21,108 bases of DNA from DASTCC01 sp035711465 (GCA_035711465.1 DASTCC010000209.1:1-21108); one strand, 5' to 3'; shown: positions 6,601 through 15,105, numbered from the stretch's first letter. Notes: generated by a model not told the origin, from the sequence alone. Numbers and translations are program-made.

Positions 6601-7821
6601 CTACTCCGTGATCGCGGCAAGCACACGCCGGAAGAACTGATCGTTCGATCCCCTGAGCCAGCGCACCACGACCACCAGATCGTTCTGCCAGTCGACGTAG
6701 ATGAGATTGCTGCCGTTGCCGACGAAGGTCACAGCCGAGGCCGGGGCCGACGGCATCGACTGGCGGCCCTGTCGACCGTTGGTGATCGGGTTCTTCGTGT
6801 TCAGGAACCAGTTCATGTAGCCGTAGCCCTCGTTGGCCGGGCCCGGCGTGCGCGCCATGCCGATCCAGGTCTTCGAGATCAGCTGTTTGTCGTTCCAGCG
6901 GCCGTCGTTGAGGAACAGGTAGCCGAAGCGCGCCATATCCCAGGCGTTGATGAACATGCCGCCGCCGAAGTGGCCGCCGCCGGTGACCGAGACCATTTTC
7001 CTGCCGTCGATCGTCACGGTCGCGTTGTCGTAGCCCTCCCAGTGCCAGGTGTCCGATGCGCCGATCGGATCCATGATCGCCGTCTTCAGCACCTGCGGCA
7101 GCGGCTCCTTGAACACGTGCAGCGCGGCGAGCGCAAGGACGTTCACGCGCGTGTCGTTGTACTTGTAAAACGTGCCCGGCGTGCGCAGCTGGCGCTTTTC
7201 CCACTGCTCGGGCGTCTGACCGGCCGGTGGACGATCGGCCCAGTCCGGCTTGTCCCAGAGCGTGCCCGACCAGTCGCTGGTCTGCCGCAGCAGATGCTCC
7301 CAGGTGATCTGCGCGTTGTGTTCCGACGTGAACAGATCGACGCCGGGCGGCATGTACGCCGCGACCCGATCGCCCACGTTCTTGATCAGGCCGCGATCGA
7401 ATGCCACGCCGACCGTCGTCGACAGGAACGTCTTGGTCACGCTGAAGGTCATGTCCGCGCGGTTCGTATCGCCCCACTCCGCGGCGACGAAGCCGCGGCG
7501 GATGACGACGCCGTTCATGCCGGTGCGTTCCTGCGTCGGACCGATGAGGTTGTTGTAGGGCGCCTCGTTGCGAAACGTCCTCGGAATGTCCTCGGCGAGG
7601 TTCTTCGAATTCTCGTTCTGATTCGCCACGGCGTAGGCGATGGCTTCGTCGAGCTTCGCCTTGTCCAGGCCGAGCGTCGCCGGATCCCTCTTCTCCCACG
7701 CGCCCTTCGCCGGGAAGTAGGGCGCCGCCGCCATCGCCACTGGCGCCTGCTGCCGAGCCGAGACGGCGAACGACGCCGCCAGAATGCAGATGAGACCAAC
7801 GAACGTCAGACGCAGGCGCAT
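6601..7821 (-). CDS. Secreted serine hydrolase, class C beta-lactamase-like
   Basis: 406-residue beta-lactamase/transpeptidase-fold protein with an N-terminal signal peptide (MRLRLTFVGLICILAASFAVSA), so periplasmic or exported. Active-site motifs are complete: S127-V-T-K130 (SxxK nucleophile), Y219-K-Y-N222 (in place of YxN) and H284-F-G (third motif). Such proteins include esterases, D-amino-acid amidases and peptidases; few are true beta-lactamases, and nothing here shows resistance. The start is fixed by a strong GGAGGAG site 6 bases upstream, unlike most genes in this window. It is monocistronic, convergent with moaA and divergent from the Kelch gene across 171 bases. Confidence 0.9.
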   Translation of the reverse strand: MRLRLTFVGLICILAASFAVSARQQAPVAMAAAPYFPAKGAWEKRDPATLGLDKAKLDEAIAYAVANQNENSKNLAEDIPRTFRNEAPYNNLIGPTQERTGMNGVVIRRGFVAAEWGDTNRADMTFSVTKTFLSTTVGVAFDRGLIKNVGDRVAAYMPPGVDLFTSEHNAQITWEHLLRQTSDWSGTLWDKPDWADRPPAGQTPEQWEKRQLRTPGTFYKYNDTRVNVLALAALHVFKEPLPQVLKTAIMDPIGASDTWHWEGYDNATVTIDGRKMVSVTGGGHFGGGMFINAWDMARFGYLFLNDGRWNDKQLISKTWIGMARTPGPANEGYGYMNWFLNTKNPITNGRQGRQSMPSAPASAVTFVGNGSNLIYVDWQNDLVVVVRWLRGSNDQFFRRVLAAITE

Positions 7822-7827
7822 CGATCG

Positions 7828-7834
7828 CTCCTCC
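7828..7834 (-). promoter_or_regulatory. Strong Shine-Dalgarno site of the serine hydrolase
   Basis: GGAGGAG on the minus strand (7834 to 7828) stands 6 bases before the ATG at 7821 and decides that start. A weak -10 candidate, TAGCAT, lies at 7860-7855. Confidence 0.75.
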
Positions 7835-7980
7835 AGCCGGGGTGGACCGGAGGCATGCTAGCGGAATCGACGTGACGAGAAAAGCGCGCGCCAGATCCTG
7901 TCGGCGGGGCGCGCCGTCCCGCGACCCATCCAGTTCACGGCAGGCCGCCCGACCGCCGGCCGCGTCCTGAATCGCAGTGT

Positions 7981-7986
7981 TAGCGT
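7981..7986 (+). promoter_or_regulatory. -10-like box of the Kelch gene
   Basis: TAGCGT (TAnnnT form) lies 6 bases before the ATG at 7993, with no ribosome binding site between. This matches the leaderless arrangement at moaA and the amidohydrolase. Confidence 0.4.
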
Positions 7987-7992
7987 CGGCGG

Positions 7993-8964
7993 ATGACGCG
8001 ATCGACGCTCCTTGCCTGCGGGCTTGCCATCGTCGCGACCGCCCAACCGGCAACGCCCGTCCAACCGACCGGCTCGCGGCTGCTCTTCTACGATGCAGCC
8101 AGGGAGCGGCTGTTGCTGGTGGGTGCGACACTTCCTGCAGAACGTGCCGACCTGCTGACGCTCTGGGCGTGGCGCGCGCCGTCATGGTCGCGGCTGCCGG
8201 AAAACGGGCCGGCGATGAGGACGACGACGGCCGCGGCCTTCGACACCGGGCGCGGCCGGCTGGTGGTGTACGGCGGCGTTGGCAACGACACGACCGACCG
8301 GCGCAGCGACACGTGGGAGTGGGACGGAACGGCGTGGCACGCGATGTCCGATCGCGGCGCCGGCGCGCGCGATCACCACGCGATGGCCTTCGACGAAGCG
8401 CGCGGCAGGACGATGGCCTTCGGCGGCGCGACCGCGCCGGGCAGCGTGCGACCGCGTCCCCTCGAACGCGACACCTGGGTCTGGGACGGCGCACGATGGC
8501 AACTCGCGGCGACGTCGGGCCCCAGTCCCCGCAGCACGACCATGGTCGACGACACCGTACGCGGGCAGGTCCTGCTCTTTGGCGGCGTCGGCGACGCGCA
8601 GCGACGATTTGCGGACACGTGGGCGTGGAACGGCCGCGCCTGGCGGCTGATCACGGACGCAGGACCGCCGGCGCGCAACGGCCACGCGATGGCGTTCGAT
8701 CGCGCGGCCGGTGTGGTGCTGCTGTTCGGCGGCACGTCGGGAGCGCGGCACTTCGACGATCTCTGGCGCTGGGACGGCCAGCGCTGGTCCGAGGTTCGCG
8801 TCGACGGCGTCAAACCCGGACCGCGCGTCGGCGCCGGCATGGCATACGACGCGACGCGCGATCGCACGGTGCTCTACGGCGGCCACGTCCGTGTGAACGG
8901 CGCGGTCAGGGACTCGACCGAGATGTGGGAGTGGGACCGCCGCGCGTGGACGCGCATCCGCTGA
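7993..8964 (+). CDS. Secreted Kelch-repeat beta-propeller protein
   Basis: 323-residue protein that is almost entirely Kelch-type repeats. A short hydrophobic N-terminus (MTRSTLLACGLAIVATAQ) suggests export. Six blades of about 45-55 residues can be counted from about residue 27. Each has the pattern of a hydrophobic strand, D..RGR (turn), LLFGG (second strand), D.W.WDG..W (third/fourth strand) and a G/P-R turn. The first blade has VGA in place of the double glycine. Propellers of this kind bind proteins or glycans; no catalytic residues stand out, so no function is assigned. It is divergent from the serine hydrolase and converges on the lipoprotein gene 24 bases downstream. Confidence 0.85.
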   Translation: MTRSTLLACGLAIVATAQPATPVQPTGSRLLFYDAARERLLLVGATLPAERADLLTLWAWRAPSWSRLPENGPAMRTTTAAAFDTGRGRLVVYGGVGNDTTDRRSDTWEWDGTAWHAMSDRGAGARDHHAMAFDEARGRTMAFGGATAPGSVRPRPLERDTWVWDGARWQLAATSGPSPRSTTMVDDTVRGQVLLFGGVGDAQRRFADTWAWNGRAWRLITDAGPPARNGHAMAFDRAAGVVLLFGGTSGARHFDDLWRWDGQRWSEVRVDGVKPGPRVGAGMAYDATRDRTVLYGGHVRVNGAVRDSTEMWEWDRRAWTRIR

Positions 8965-8988
8965 CGCTGCGCCTCGCCGGAGCGCTGA

Positions 8989-9636
8989 CTACTTCGAGGC
9001 GATCCAGCGCAACGCGACGACCATGACGCCGGCCGAATCCGCCTCGCGCGTCCCGTCGTCGGCAAGGGTCGCGACGCGACGATCGGCACTCAGCGTGAAT
9101 CCCCGTCCCGTCTCGAACTGACCGGCAACGAGGACGACGTTCACACGCTCGAAATCTGTCAAGAGCGCCTGGACATCTTCGCTGACGTCGCGGCCCACAT
9201 CGGTCTGGCTCTCACGCATCGTCATCGTCCATTCCCACACTCGCCCGTCACGAACGACGATCGACGATCCGGTGAGGCCGCTTGCGGCAATCAGACGCTG
9301 GCCGAGGACGTCGAGACCCGGGAACCGCCCCTCGGTGACGACGGTGAACGGCAGTTCGCTGCGCAGCACACGGGTTCTGAGCCGCTCGGCGCCGACGGCG
9401 CGGAATCCTTGGGCGACCGGGTGCGTTTCGCTGGTGACGGCCAGGTAATACGTCTGCTCCTCGGCATGACGCTCGGCGGCCTGTGTGGCGTCCGATCGCA
9501 CGTCCTTCTCCATCACGACCCAGGTCACGGCGCCGTCCTCGGCGACGTACCACGTCTGGCTCACGTCTCTAATCAGGCAGCCGCTCAACAACGGCATCGC
9601 GGCGGCCACAACGACGATTGCGCGTCCACAGCTCAT
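8989..9636 (-). CDS. Predicted lipoprotein of unknown function
   Basis: 215 residues with a lipoprotein signal: a hydrophobic stretch VVVAAAMPLLSG before Cys20 (lipobox LLSGC). It should be lipid-anchored after processing. The mature part begins IRDVSQTWYVAEDGAVTWVVMEKDVRS and continues as a soluble alpha/beta-looking domain without membrane segments or recognisable catalytic motifs. I do not recognise the family. A GTG at 9666 would lengthen the N-terminus by 10 polar residues, but the ATG at 9636 has a GAGGAG site 7 bases upstream and gives a proper signal sequence. It is transcribed divergently from the sigma factor operon with 83 bases between, so it could be a target or partner of that system. 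Confidence 0.75.
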   Translation of the reverse strand: MSCGRAIVVVAAAMPLLSGCLIRDVSQTWYVAEDGAVTWVVMEKDVRSDATQAAERHAEEQTYYLAVTSETHPVAQGFRAVGAERLRTRVLRSELPFTVVTEGRFPGLDVLGQRLIAASGLTGSSIVVRDGRVWEWTMTMRESQTDVGRDVSEDVQALLTDFERVNVVLVAGQFETGRGFTLSADRRVATLADDGTREADSAGVMVVALRWIASK

Positions 9637-9643
9637 GTTCGTG

Positions 9644-9649
9644 CTCCTC
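9644..9649 (-). promoter_or_regulatory. Ribosome binding site of the lipoprotein gene
   Basis: GAGGAG on the minus strand (9649 to 9644), 7 bases before the ATG at 9636. It selects this start over the upstream in-frame GTG at 9666. Confidence 0.65.
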
Positions 9650-9705
9650 GTTTTCAAGGACGGCACGGCCCAGAAAAACCGAACATGGCGGCCGGACGCT
9701 GGTGA

Positions 9706-9711
9706 TAGGGT
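9706..9711 (+). promoter_or_regulatory. -10-like box of the sigma/kinase operon
   Basis: TAGGGT lies 8 bases before the GTG start at 9720, and no Shine-Dalgarno sequence is seen. It could be the promoter of the sigma-kinase-hydrolase operon, with a nearly leaderless first gene. Confidence 0.4.
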
Positions 9712-9719
9712 CTTGGGCC

Positions 9720-10286
9720 GTGACCGAAACGCGGGAGCTGTTCGAGCGCGCGCGCGCCGGCTCGCCGGAGGCGCTGGACGCGTTCTTCGAACGTTCGGCG
9801 CGCAAGCTTCTGCCGTACATCCGCTTGCGGCTGGGCCGGACGCTTCGCGCCGAGGTCGAGTCGCGTGACATCCTCCAGACCGTGTTGTGCAAGTCGTTCG
9901 AGCGCATGGTTCAGGTGCGCGATCCAGCCGCCGTGATGGGCTGGCTCGCCCGGATGGCCGAGAACGAGATTCGCGATCGCGCCGACTACCAGCAACGCGA
10001 GCGCCGCGACGCCGCCCGGCGTGCGCCGGTCGAAGACGCGGCCGACGTGCCGGCGCCCGTCCGTCAGGCGTTGAGCCTCGCGATCGTCACCGAAGAGACC
10101 GAGCGGCTGGAGCGCGCGCTCGAGTCGCTGCCCGAGGCGCAGCGCGAGGTGATCGTCCTGCGCAAGCTCGAAGAGCTGTCGTTCGCGGAGATCGCGCAGC
10201 GCCTCGGCAAGTCCGAGGACGCGTGCCGGATGGCGTTCTCCCGCGCGATGGCGGCATTGACGCTGAAGCTCGCGGACGTTCGATGA
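9720..10286 (+). CDS. ECF-like RNA polymerase sigma factor
   Basis: 188-residue sigma-70-family protein with only regions 2 and 4. Region 2 covers about residues 8-85 (LEAFF-like start, SRDILQTVLCKSFERM, WLARMAENEIRDRADYQQRERRD). Region 4 covers about 125-185 (LESLPEAQREVIVLRKLEELSFAEIAQRLGKS, a helix-turn-helix that binds -35 DNA). The GTG at 9720 is chosen because region 2 begins right after it and a TAGGGT box precedes it; upstream in-frame sequence is low-quality Ser/Arg-rich. No anti-sigma gene is adjacent. Instead its stop overlaps the start of a Ser/Thr kinase gene, as in ECF groups whose activity is set by a partner kinase. Activation by Thr/Ser phosphorylation is therefore a reasonable inference. 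Confidence 0.92.
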   Translation: MTETRELFERARAGSPEALDAFFERSARKLLPYIRLRLGRTLRAEVESRDILQTVLCKSFERMVQVRDPAAVMGWLARMAENEIRDRADYQQRERRDAARRAPVEDAADVPAPVRQALSLAIVTEETERLERALESLPEAQREVIVLRKLEELSFAEIAQRLGKSEDACRMAFSRAMAALTLKLADVR

Positions 10287-12628
10287 CCAGCACCGACGAG
10301 ATCGAGACGCTGCTCGCGCGGGTGATCGAGCATCACCTGCAGCATGGGACGCTGCCGTCAATGGCGTCGGTCGCCGGCGGCCGCGCCGACGTCGCGGCGC
10401 GCCTCGAGGCGCTGGTCCGCGAGTACCTCGACGTCAACGCTTCACTCGACGCCGAAACGGCGCGCGCCGGCGACGACGACACGCGGCTCGTCGGCGACCG
10501 CGCCGGCCGTCCCTCTCTGCCCGTCGGCTGGCTGAGCATCGAGGGGTTTCGCACCATCGAGCGGCTCGGCCAGGGCGGCATGGGCGAGGTCTACAAGCTC
10601 GAGGATCTGACGCTCGGCCGCACGGTGGCCGCCAAGGTGATCCGCCGCGACGGCGGCGCGCGCCTGCACGCGAAGCTGGCCGACTTCCTGCGCGAGGCTC
10701 GATCGCTCGCGTTGTTCTCCGATCCGCACGTCGTCCAGGTGTTCGAGTTCCGCGAGGACGCCGAGCCGCCGGTGCTGCTGATGGAGTTCGTCGAGGGCTT
10801 CGAGCTCGGCCGGGTCGGCCGATCGCTCGAAGTGCGGCAGCGGGCGCGCATCATGCGCGAGCTGTCGCTGGCGCTCGCCCGCGCGCACGAGCTCGGCATC
10901 CAGCACCGCGATCTCAAGCCGTCGAACATCATGCTCGACAGTCAGCTGACGCCGAAGATCCTGGATTTCGGGCTGTCGGGCAGCGACCCGGCGCGCGGAC
11001 ACCTGGTCGGCACCCTCTCGTACATCGCGCCGGAACAGCTCGATCCCGGCCAGCCGATCGACGCGCGCACCGACGTCTACGCGCTCGGCGTCATTCTCTA
11101 CGAGCTGCTCACCGGCATCGTGCCGTTCGGCGGCGCATCGGATGCGGACGTCGTTGCCGCGATCCACGAAGGCCAGCCGCGGCTGCCGGTCGAGATCGAG
11201 CCGGATGTACCGGAGGCGCTCCAGGCGATCGCGCTCAAGGCCATGGAGCGCCGCCCCGCCGATCGCTATCAGAGCGCCCGCGAACTGGCGCTCGATCTCG
11301 ATCGGTACCTCGAGGGCAGAGCCGTCCACGCCAAACCCACGCTGTACGCGACGACGCTCGGCGCGAAGGTTCGGCCGCACCTGGATCAAATCGGCGAGTG
11401 GCAACGGCTGAATCTGATCTACCCGCACGAAGCCGAACGGCTGCGCGCCGCGTACCGGCAGCTCGACGCGCGCGAGGACGAATGGATCGTCGCGAGCCGA
11501 TCGCTGTCCTACTCGCAGATCGCGCTCTACCTCGGCGCCTTCTTCCTGTTCGCCGGCAGTCTCTTCTACTTCTGGATGCACCGCATCGAGGGCGCCGCGG
11601 CTGGACTCCTCCGTCCCGTCCTCGTCCTCGGCCTGCCGTTCGTCGGTCTCAACCTCGCGGGCCGCTGGCTCTACCGGCGCGAGCAGCAGGCGGTCGCCGT
11701 GGCGTTCTACCTCGGCGGCGTCAGCCTGCTGCCGTTGTTCCTGCTGATCTGGTTTCACGAGACGTCGCTCTGGGTCGGCCCGGGCGACTCGAGTCAGCTC
11801 TTCGGCGACGCGGTGTCGAATCGCCAGCTGCAGGTCACCGTCTTCATCGCCGTCGCGTGGTCCAGCTGGCTGGCGCTGCGCACGCGGACCGGGACGCTCA
11901 GCGTCGTGTCGACGGTGCTGCTGTTCCTCTTCGCGGTGGCCGTGCTCGCCGACTTCGGCCTGCGCGACGTGATCGCCGCCGGCGAGTACCATCGGCTGGC
12001 GCTGCGTCTGTCGCCGCTCGTCGGCGTCTTTGGCGGCGCCGCGCTGGTGCTGGAGCGGAGCGGACGCGCCTGGTTCGCCGAGCCGTTGTACATCGCCGCC
12101 GGCCTGGTCCTGGTCGCCGTGCTCGACTTCGCCTCGCTCGACGGCAAGCTCTTCCACCACCTCGGCATTTCACTGCAGCGCCTGCAGCCCGACGACGTCT
12201 CGTCGCCGGTGCTGATCGACACGCTCGCGGCGCTGACGGTGAACGGCGTGCTGTTCTATGCGATCGCGGCGGCGATCGAACGGCATGGCACCGCGCTGAT
12301 GTCGCCGGCCGCGCAGGTGCTGTTCACGATCGCGCCCTTCTCGATGCTCGAGCCGCTCGCCGTCCTCAGCGAGACCGCGGAGTATCAGAAGGGCTTCGAC
12401 TGGATCTATCTCCTCGGCGCCATTGCGATCGCCGTGCTCAGCCACGCGCGGCAACGGCGGAGCTTCTACTATGCCGGCGTCATCAACTCGGGCGTGGCGC
12501 TGTTTCTGATCGCCGCGCGCAACGAATGGTTCAATCGGGCCAGCTGGGCAACGACGCTCGTGATCGTCGGTCTCGTGACCTTGACGGTTGGCTACCTGAT
12601 CGATCGCACGCAGCGCCGGCGGGCATGA
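10283..12628 (+). CDS. Ser/Thr protein kinase with polytopic membrane C-terminus
   Basis: 781 residues. An N-terminal helical segment (1-88) precedes a complete Hanks-type kinase domain (about 89-345). The latter has glycine loop GQGGMG (96-101), catalytic Lys118 in VAAKVI, H208RDLKPSN215, D228FG230 and A249PE251, so it should be active. A linker (about 350-405) leads to a roughly 370-residue membrane domain with some ten hydrophobic segments (from SQIALYLGAFFLFAGSLFYF to TLVIVGLVTLTVGYLI). Its layout recalls DUF2157-type proteins, but no family is certain. This replaces the usual single TM plus PASTA or TPR sensor. The kinase is cytoplasmic, the sensor intramembrane. The gene overlaps the sigma stop (ATGA) and its own stop overlaps the next start, so all three are co-translated. 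Confidence 0.93.
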   Translation: MTSTDEIETLLARVIEHHLQHGTLPSMASVAGGRADVAARLEALVREYLDVNASLDAETARAGDDDTRLVGDRAGRPSLPVGWLSIEGFRTIERLGQGGMGEVYKLEDLTLGRTVAAKVIRRDGGARLHAKLADFLREARSLALFSDPHVVQVFEFREDAEPPVLLMEFVEGFELGRVGRSLEVRQRARIMRELSLALARAHELGIQHRDLKPSNIMLDSQLTPKILDFGLSGSDPARGHLVGTLSYIAPEQLDPGQPIDARTDVYALGVILYELLTGIVPFGGASDADVVAAIHEGQPRLPVEIEPDVPEALQAIALKAMERRPADRYQSARELALDLDRYLEGRAVHAKPTLYATTLGAKVRPHLDQIGEWQRLNLIYPHEAERLRAAYRQLDAREDEWIVASRSLSYSQIALYLGAFFLFAGSLFYFWMHRIEGAAAGLLRPVLVLGLPFVGLNLAGRWLYRREQQAVAVAFYLGGVSLLPLFLLIWFHETSLWVGPGDSSQLFGDAVSNRQLQVTVFIAVAWSSWLALRTRTGTLSVVSTVLLFLFAVAVLADFGLRDVIAAGEYHRLALRLSPLVGVFGGAALVLERSGRAWFAEPLYIAAGLVLVAVLDFASLDGKLFHHLGISLQRLQPDDVSSPVLIDTLAALTVNGVLFYAIAAAIERHGTALMSPAAQVLFTIAPFSMLEPLAVLSETAEYQKGFDWIYLLGAIAIAVLSHARQRRSFYYAGVINSGVALFLIAARNEWFNRASWATTLVIVGLVTLTVGYLIDRTQRRRA

Positions 12629-13893
12629 CGTTGAGCAGGGCGACATGTTCACGACGGGCGATGGTCATGCTCGCCGTCTGCACGATCGCGGCCCTCGCGA
12701 CATCCGGCGGGTCGGTTCACCAGACGCAGGACGATCGGATCGCTCGGTTGGACCGCGTGCTGCAGAGTTGGATCGACGACGGCGAGCTCGCGGGGCTCGT
12801 GGCGCGTGTTCAGGTGAACGGCGCTCCGGTCTACGAGCGGGCTTTCGGGTGGGCGGATCGCGAAGCGGACCGGAGGATGACGCTCGACACGATCTTCCGC
12901 ATCGCGTCGCAGACGAAGGCGATCACGGCGGCAGCCGCGCTCGTGCTGATCGAAGCGGGCTTGCTGGGTCTCGACGATCCGGTTTCGCGCCATCTGCCCG
13001 ACTTCACGCCGACATCGGTGGCCGGCATCCAGTCAGGTTCGCCAGCGCGCGTGCCTGTTCGTCGTCCGATTACCGTCCGGGATCTGCTCGCCCACACCGC
13101 CGGCCTTTCCTACGGCACCGAGCCGCAGGTCGCCAGCGAATACGCCGCGGCCGGGCTGGGGCCAGCCGCCGGACCGGGCTGGTACCTGGCTGACAAGGAC
13201 GAGCCAGTCTGCCAGACCATTTCACGACTCGGCCGTCTTCCGCTGGTCGCCCAACCGGGTGAACGGTTCGTCTATGGCTACTCGACGGATGTCCTTGGTT
13301 GCCTGATCGAAGCGGTCTCGGGCCGGCCGCTCGATGCGTTCGTCCGCGAGCGGATCACCGGCCCGCTCGGCATGACCGACACGACGTTCTTTCTCGACGC
13401 CGCGCGTGCCTCGCGCCTCGCCGCGGTTCATGTCGCCGGCGCCGATGGCCAGGTGCGCCGCGCCGGCGGCAGCCCCGTCGGACAGGGCGCGTACGTCAAC
13501 GGCCCGCGCCGCAACTTCTCGGGCGGCGCCGGCCTGCTTTCCACCGCCGCCGACTACGCGCGCTTCGCCGAGATGCTGCGGCGAGGCGGCGAACTGGACG
13601 GCGTTCGGATTCTCTCCGCAGAAAGCGTCCGCTTGATGACGACGAATCAGGTGGGCTCGATGCACACGCACATCGGGCTGGGATTCGGCTTCGGCGTCCA
13701 GACGACCGATCGGGCCGGCGCGCACGGGCCCGATCGGGTCGGGGCCTACGGCTGGGGCGGCGCCTACGGCACCTACTTTCGCGTCGATCCCGAGGCCGGA
13801 GTGGTGATCCTGTTGCTCACGCAGACGCTCGCCGACCACCTCGCGAGAATCGAGACGTTCTCGACGATGGCCTACCGCACGTTCGTCCGTTGA
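12625..13893 (+). CDS. Secreted serine hydrolase, beta-lactamase family
   Basis: 422-residue class C/esterase-type hydrolase with an Arg-rich N-terminus and hydrophobic signal (RRAMVMLAVCTIAALATSGG), so exported. The active site is S95-Q-T-K98 in IASQTKAI, then Y-S-T (217-221, YGYST) in place of YxN, and GWGGAYGT (376-383) in the third-motif position; these variants are common in EstB-like hydrolases. It is the last gene of the sigma-kinase operon, its ATG overlapping the kinase stop. That suggests a role in the envelope response the kinase controls. An internal ATG at 12661 would shorten the n-region. Its 3' end overlaps the convergent acyltransferase gene by 22 bases. Substrate unknown. Confidence 0.9.
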   Translation: MTLSRATCSRRAMVMLAVCTIAALATSGGSVHQTQDDRIARLDRVLQSWIDDGELAGLVARVQVNGAPVYERAFGWADREADRRMTLDTIFRIASQTKAITAAAALVLIEAGLLGLDDPVSRHLPDFTPTSVAGIQSGSPARVPVRRPITVRDLLAHTAGLSYGTEPQVASEYAAAGLGPAAGPGWYLADKDEPVCQTISRLGRLPLVAQPGERFVYGYSTDVLGCLIEAVSGRPLDAFVRERITGPLGMTDTTFFLDAARASRLAAVHVAGADGQVRRAGGSPVGQGAYVNGPRRNFSGGAGLLSTAADYARFAEMLRRGGELDGVRILSAESVRLMTTNQVGSMHTHIGLGFGFGVQTTDRAGAHGPDRVGAYGWGGAYGTYFRVDPEAGVVILLLTQTLADHLARIETFSTMAYRTFVR

Positions 13894-15098
13894 GCGGCGG
13901 CGGCGTCGACCGCGGGGACGAGGTCGATCGGCCGCGACACCTGCACCACGGAAGCCGCAGGCGGATTGAGAAACCGACGTTCGACGTGAACGTAGAACAG
14001 CCGGCCGGCAGCGACCGCGACCGCGATCGACACCGGCACCGTGATCAGCAACGTGGCCGCATCGGTGCGCAGCCCCAGTTCCGCCAGCGCACTCGACACC
14101 GCCTTGGCCAGGATCTGGTGAACCAGATACAGGCTGTAGCACATCTGGCCGCAGTAGTTGAGCGGCGCCAGCCAGATCGAACGCGCCGTCGCGGCGTCGA
14201 CGCGCTTGAGCGGGACGAGCGACGCCGCAAAGATGAACGCGGCGGCGCTGCCCGGCACCGCGAGCCACGGAGCGAGAGCCACGCTCATCGCCAGCACGAT
14301 CGTCGCCGCGATCTGGCCGCCCACCGACGCGTAGTTGCAGGCGTAATAGACCAGGATGCCGGCGGCGAACATCAGCCAGTTGCCGTCGAAGAAGAACCCG
14401 TCGATCGGCCACTCCCACGCGCGTGCCATCGCCACGACGGCCAGCGTGCCGAGGCTCACGAGGATGGCGCCACTGAAGAACCAGCGCCGGAACAGCAGCA
14501 TCAGGCCTACGACCATGTAGAACTGCTCTTCGTAGCAGAGCGTCCACGCCTGACCCGGAAAATGCGCGCGCGGATCGCCGAAGAAATAGTGGCGCCACGT
14601 CTCGGTCAACGTGAAGTTGCCGAACCACTGCGACGCCGAATACCACCACGGCCGGTACTGCGCCCATGGCGGCCGGCTCAACAGACCCTGCCAGAGGACG
14701 ACGTCGACCACCAGGAAGAACAGCACTGAGGCGACGATCACCGCCCACAACGGCGGATAGATCCGGCGAAAGCGCCGCAGGAAGTACGTCCCCAGCCGAT
14801 CGCCGCGCAGCCGTGTCCCGTCGGCGGTCGCGGCGATGCAGTAGCCGCTGATGACGAAGAACAGCGGCACGCCGATCCACAGTTGGCCGAACAGGTTCAG
14901 GATCGGCCGGATCCAGTCCGACGTCGGCGTCGTGCCGTTCAGGTGGACGAGAACGGAGTGATAGAAAATGACGAAAAGACAGGCGACGCCGCGCCAGACG
15001 TCGAGCGTCCGGTAGCGCGGTTCCCGAGGACGGAGTGGCCGAACGATCGTCCGGGCGGGCTCAACACCAGACACCTCGTCAGTGTTTCGATCCGCCAA
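13872..15098 (-). CDS. OafA-type membrane acyltransferase
   Basis: 408-residue acyltransferase-3 family protein. It starts with a soluble tail (1-27), then RTLDVWRGVACLFVIFYHSV, where the His is the family's catalytic-type histidine in TM1, followed by about ten membrane segments. FFVISGYCI, RRFRRIYPPLW and the TLCYEEQFYMV segment (counterpart of SLSVEEQFY) are typical. Such enzymes O-acylate sugars, lipopolysaccharide or secondary metabolites at the inner membrane. The start is uncertain: TTG at 15098 is used because no ATG precedes TM1, but the GTG eight codons into the reading frame is possible. It lies 7 bases after the P450 stop and is surely co-transcribed. It converges on and overlaps the hydrolase gene by 22 bases. 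Confidence 0.9.
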   Translation of the reverse strand: MADRNTDEVSGVEPARTIVRPLRPREPRYRTLDVWRGVACLFVIFYHSVLVHLNGTTPTSDWIRPILNLFGQLWIGVPLFFVISGYCIAATADGTRLRGDRLGTYFLRRFRRIYPPLWAVIVASVLFFLVVDVVLWQGLLSRPPWAQYRPWWYSASQWFGNFTLTETWRHYFFGDPRAHFPGQAWTLCYEEQFYMVVGLMLLFRRWFFSGAILVSLGTLAVVAMARAWEWPIDGFFFDGNWLMFAAGILVYYACNYASVGGQIAATIVLAMSVALAPWLAVPGSAAAFIFAASLVPLKRVDAATARSIWLAPLNYCGQMCYSLYLVHQILAKAVSSALAELGLRTDAATLLITVPVSIAVAVAAGRLFYVHVERRFLNPPAASVVQVSRPIDLVPAVDAAAAQRTNVR

Positions 15099-15105
15099 TC
15101 CGGCG

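Noticed and set aside
7822..7992. Small gene or RNA in the 171-base divergent gap
   Set aside because: Only short frames without start context and no strong hairpin were seen; the gap is explained by two promoters.
10442..12160. Long open frame (572 codons) antisense to the Ser/Thr kinase
   Set aside because: Highly charged low-complexity translation, no domain; the plus strand encodes a kinase with all catalytic motifs.
11398..12624. Upstream extension of the serine hydrolase frame
   Set aside because: It runs over the kinase membrane domain in another frame with Arg-rich composition. The ATGA at 12625 and signal peptide mark the true start.
12625..13893. Antibiotic-resistance beta-lactamase
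   Set aside because: The YST and GWGG motif variants are of the EstB-like hydrolase type; family membership alone does not show lactamase activity.
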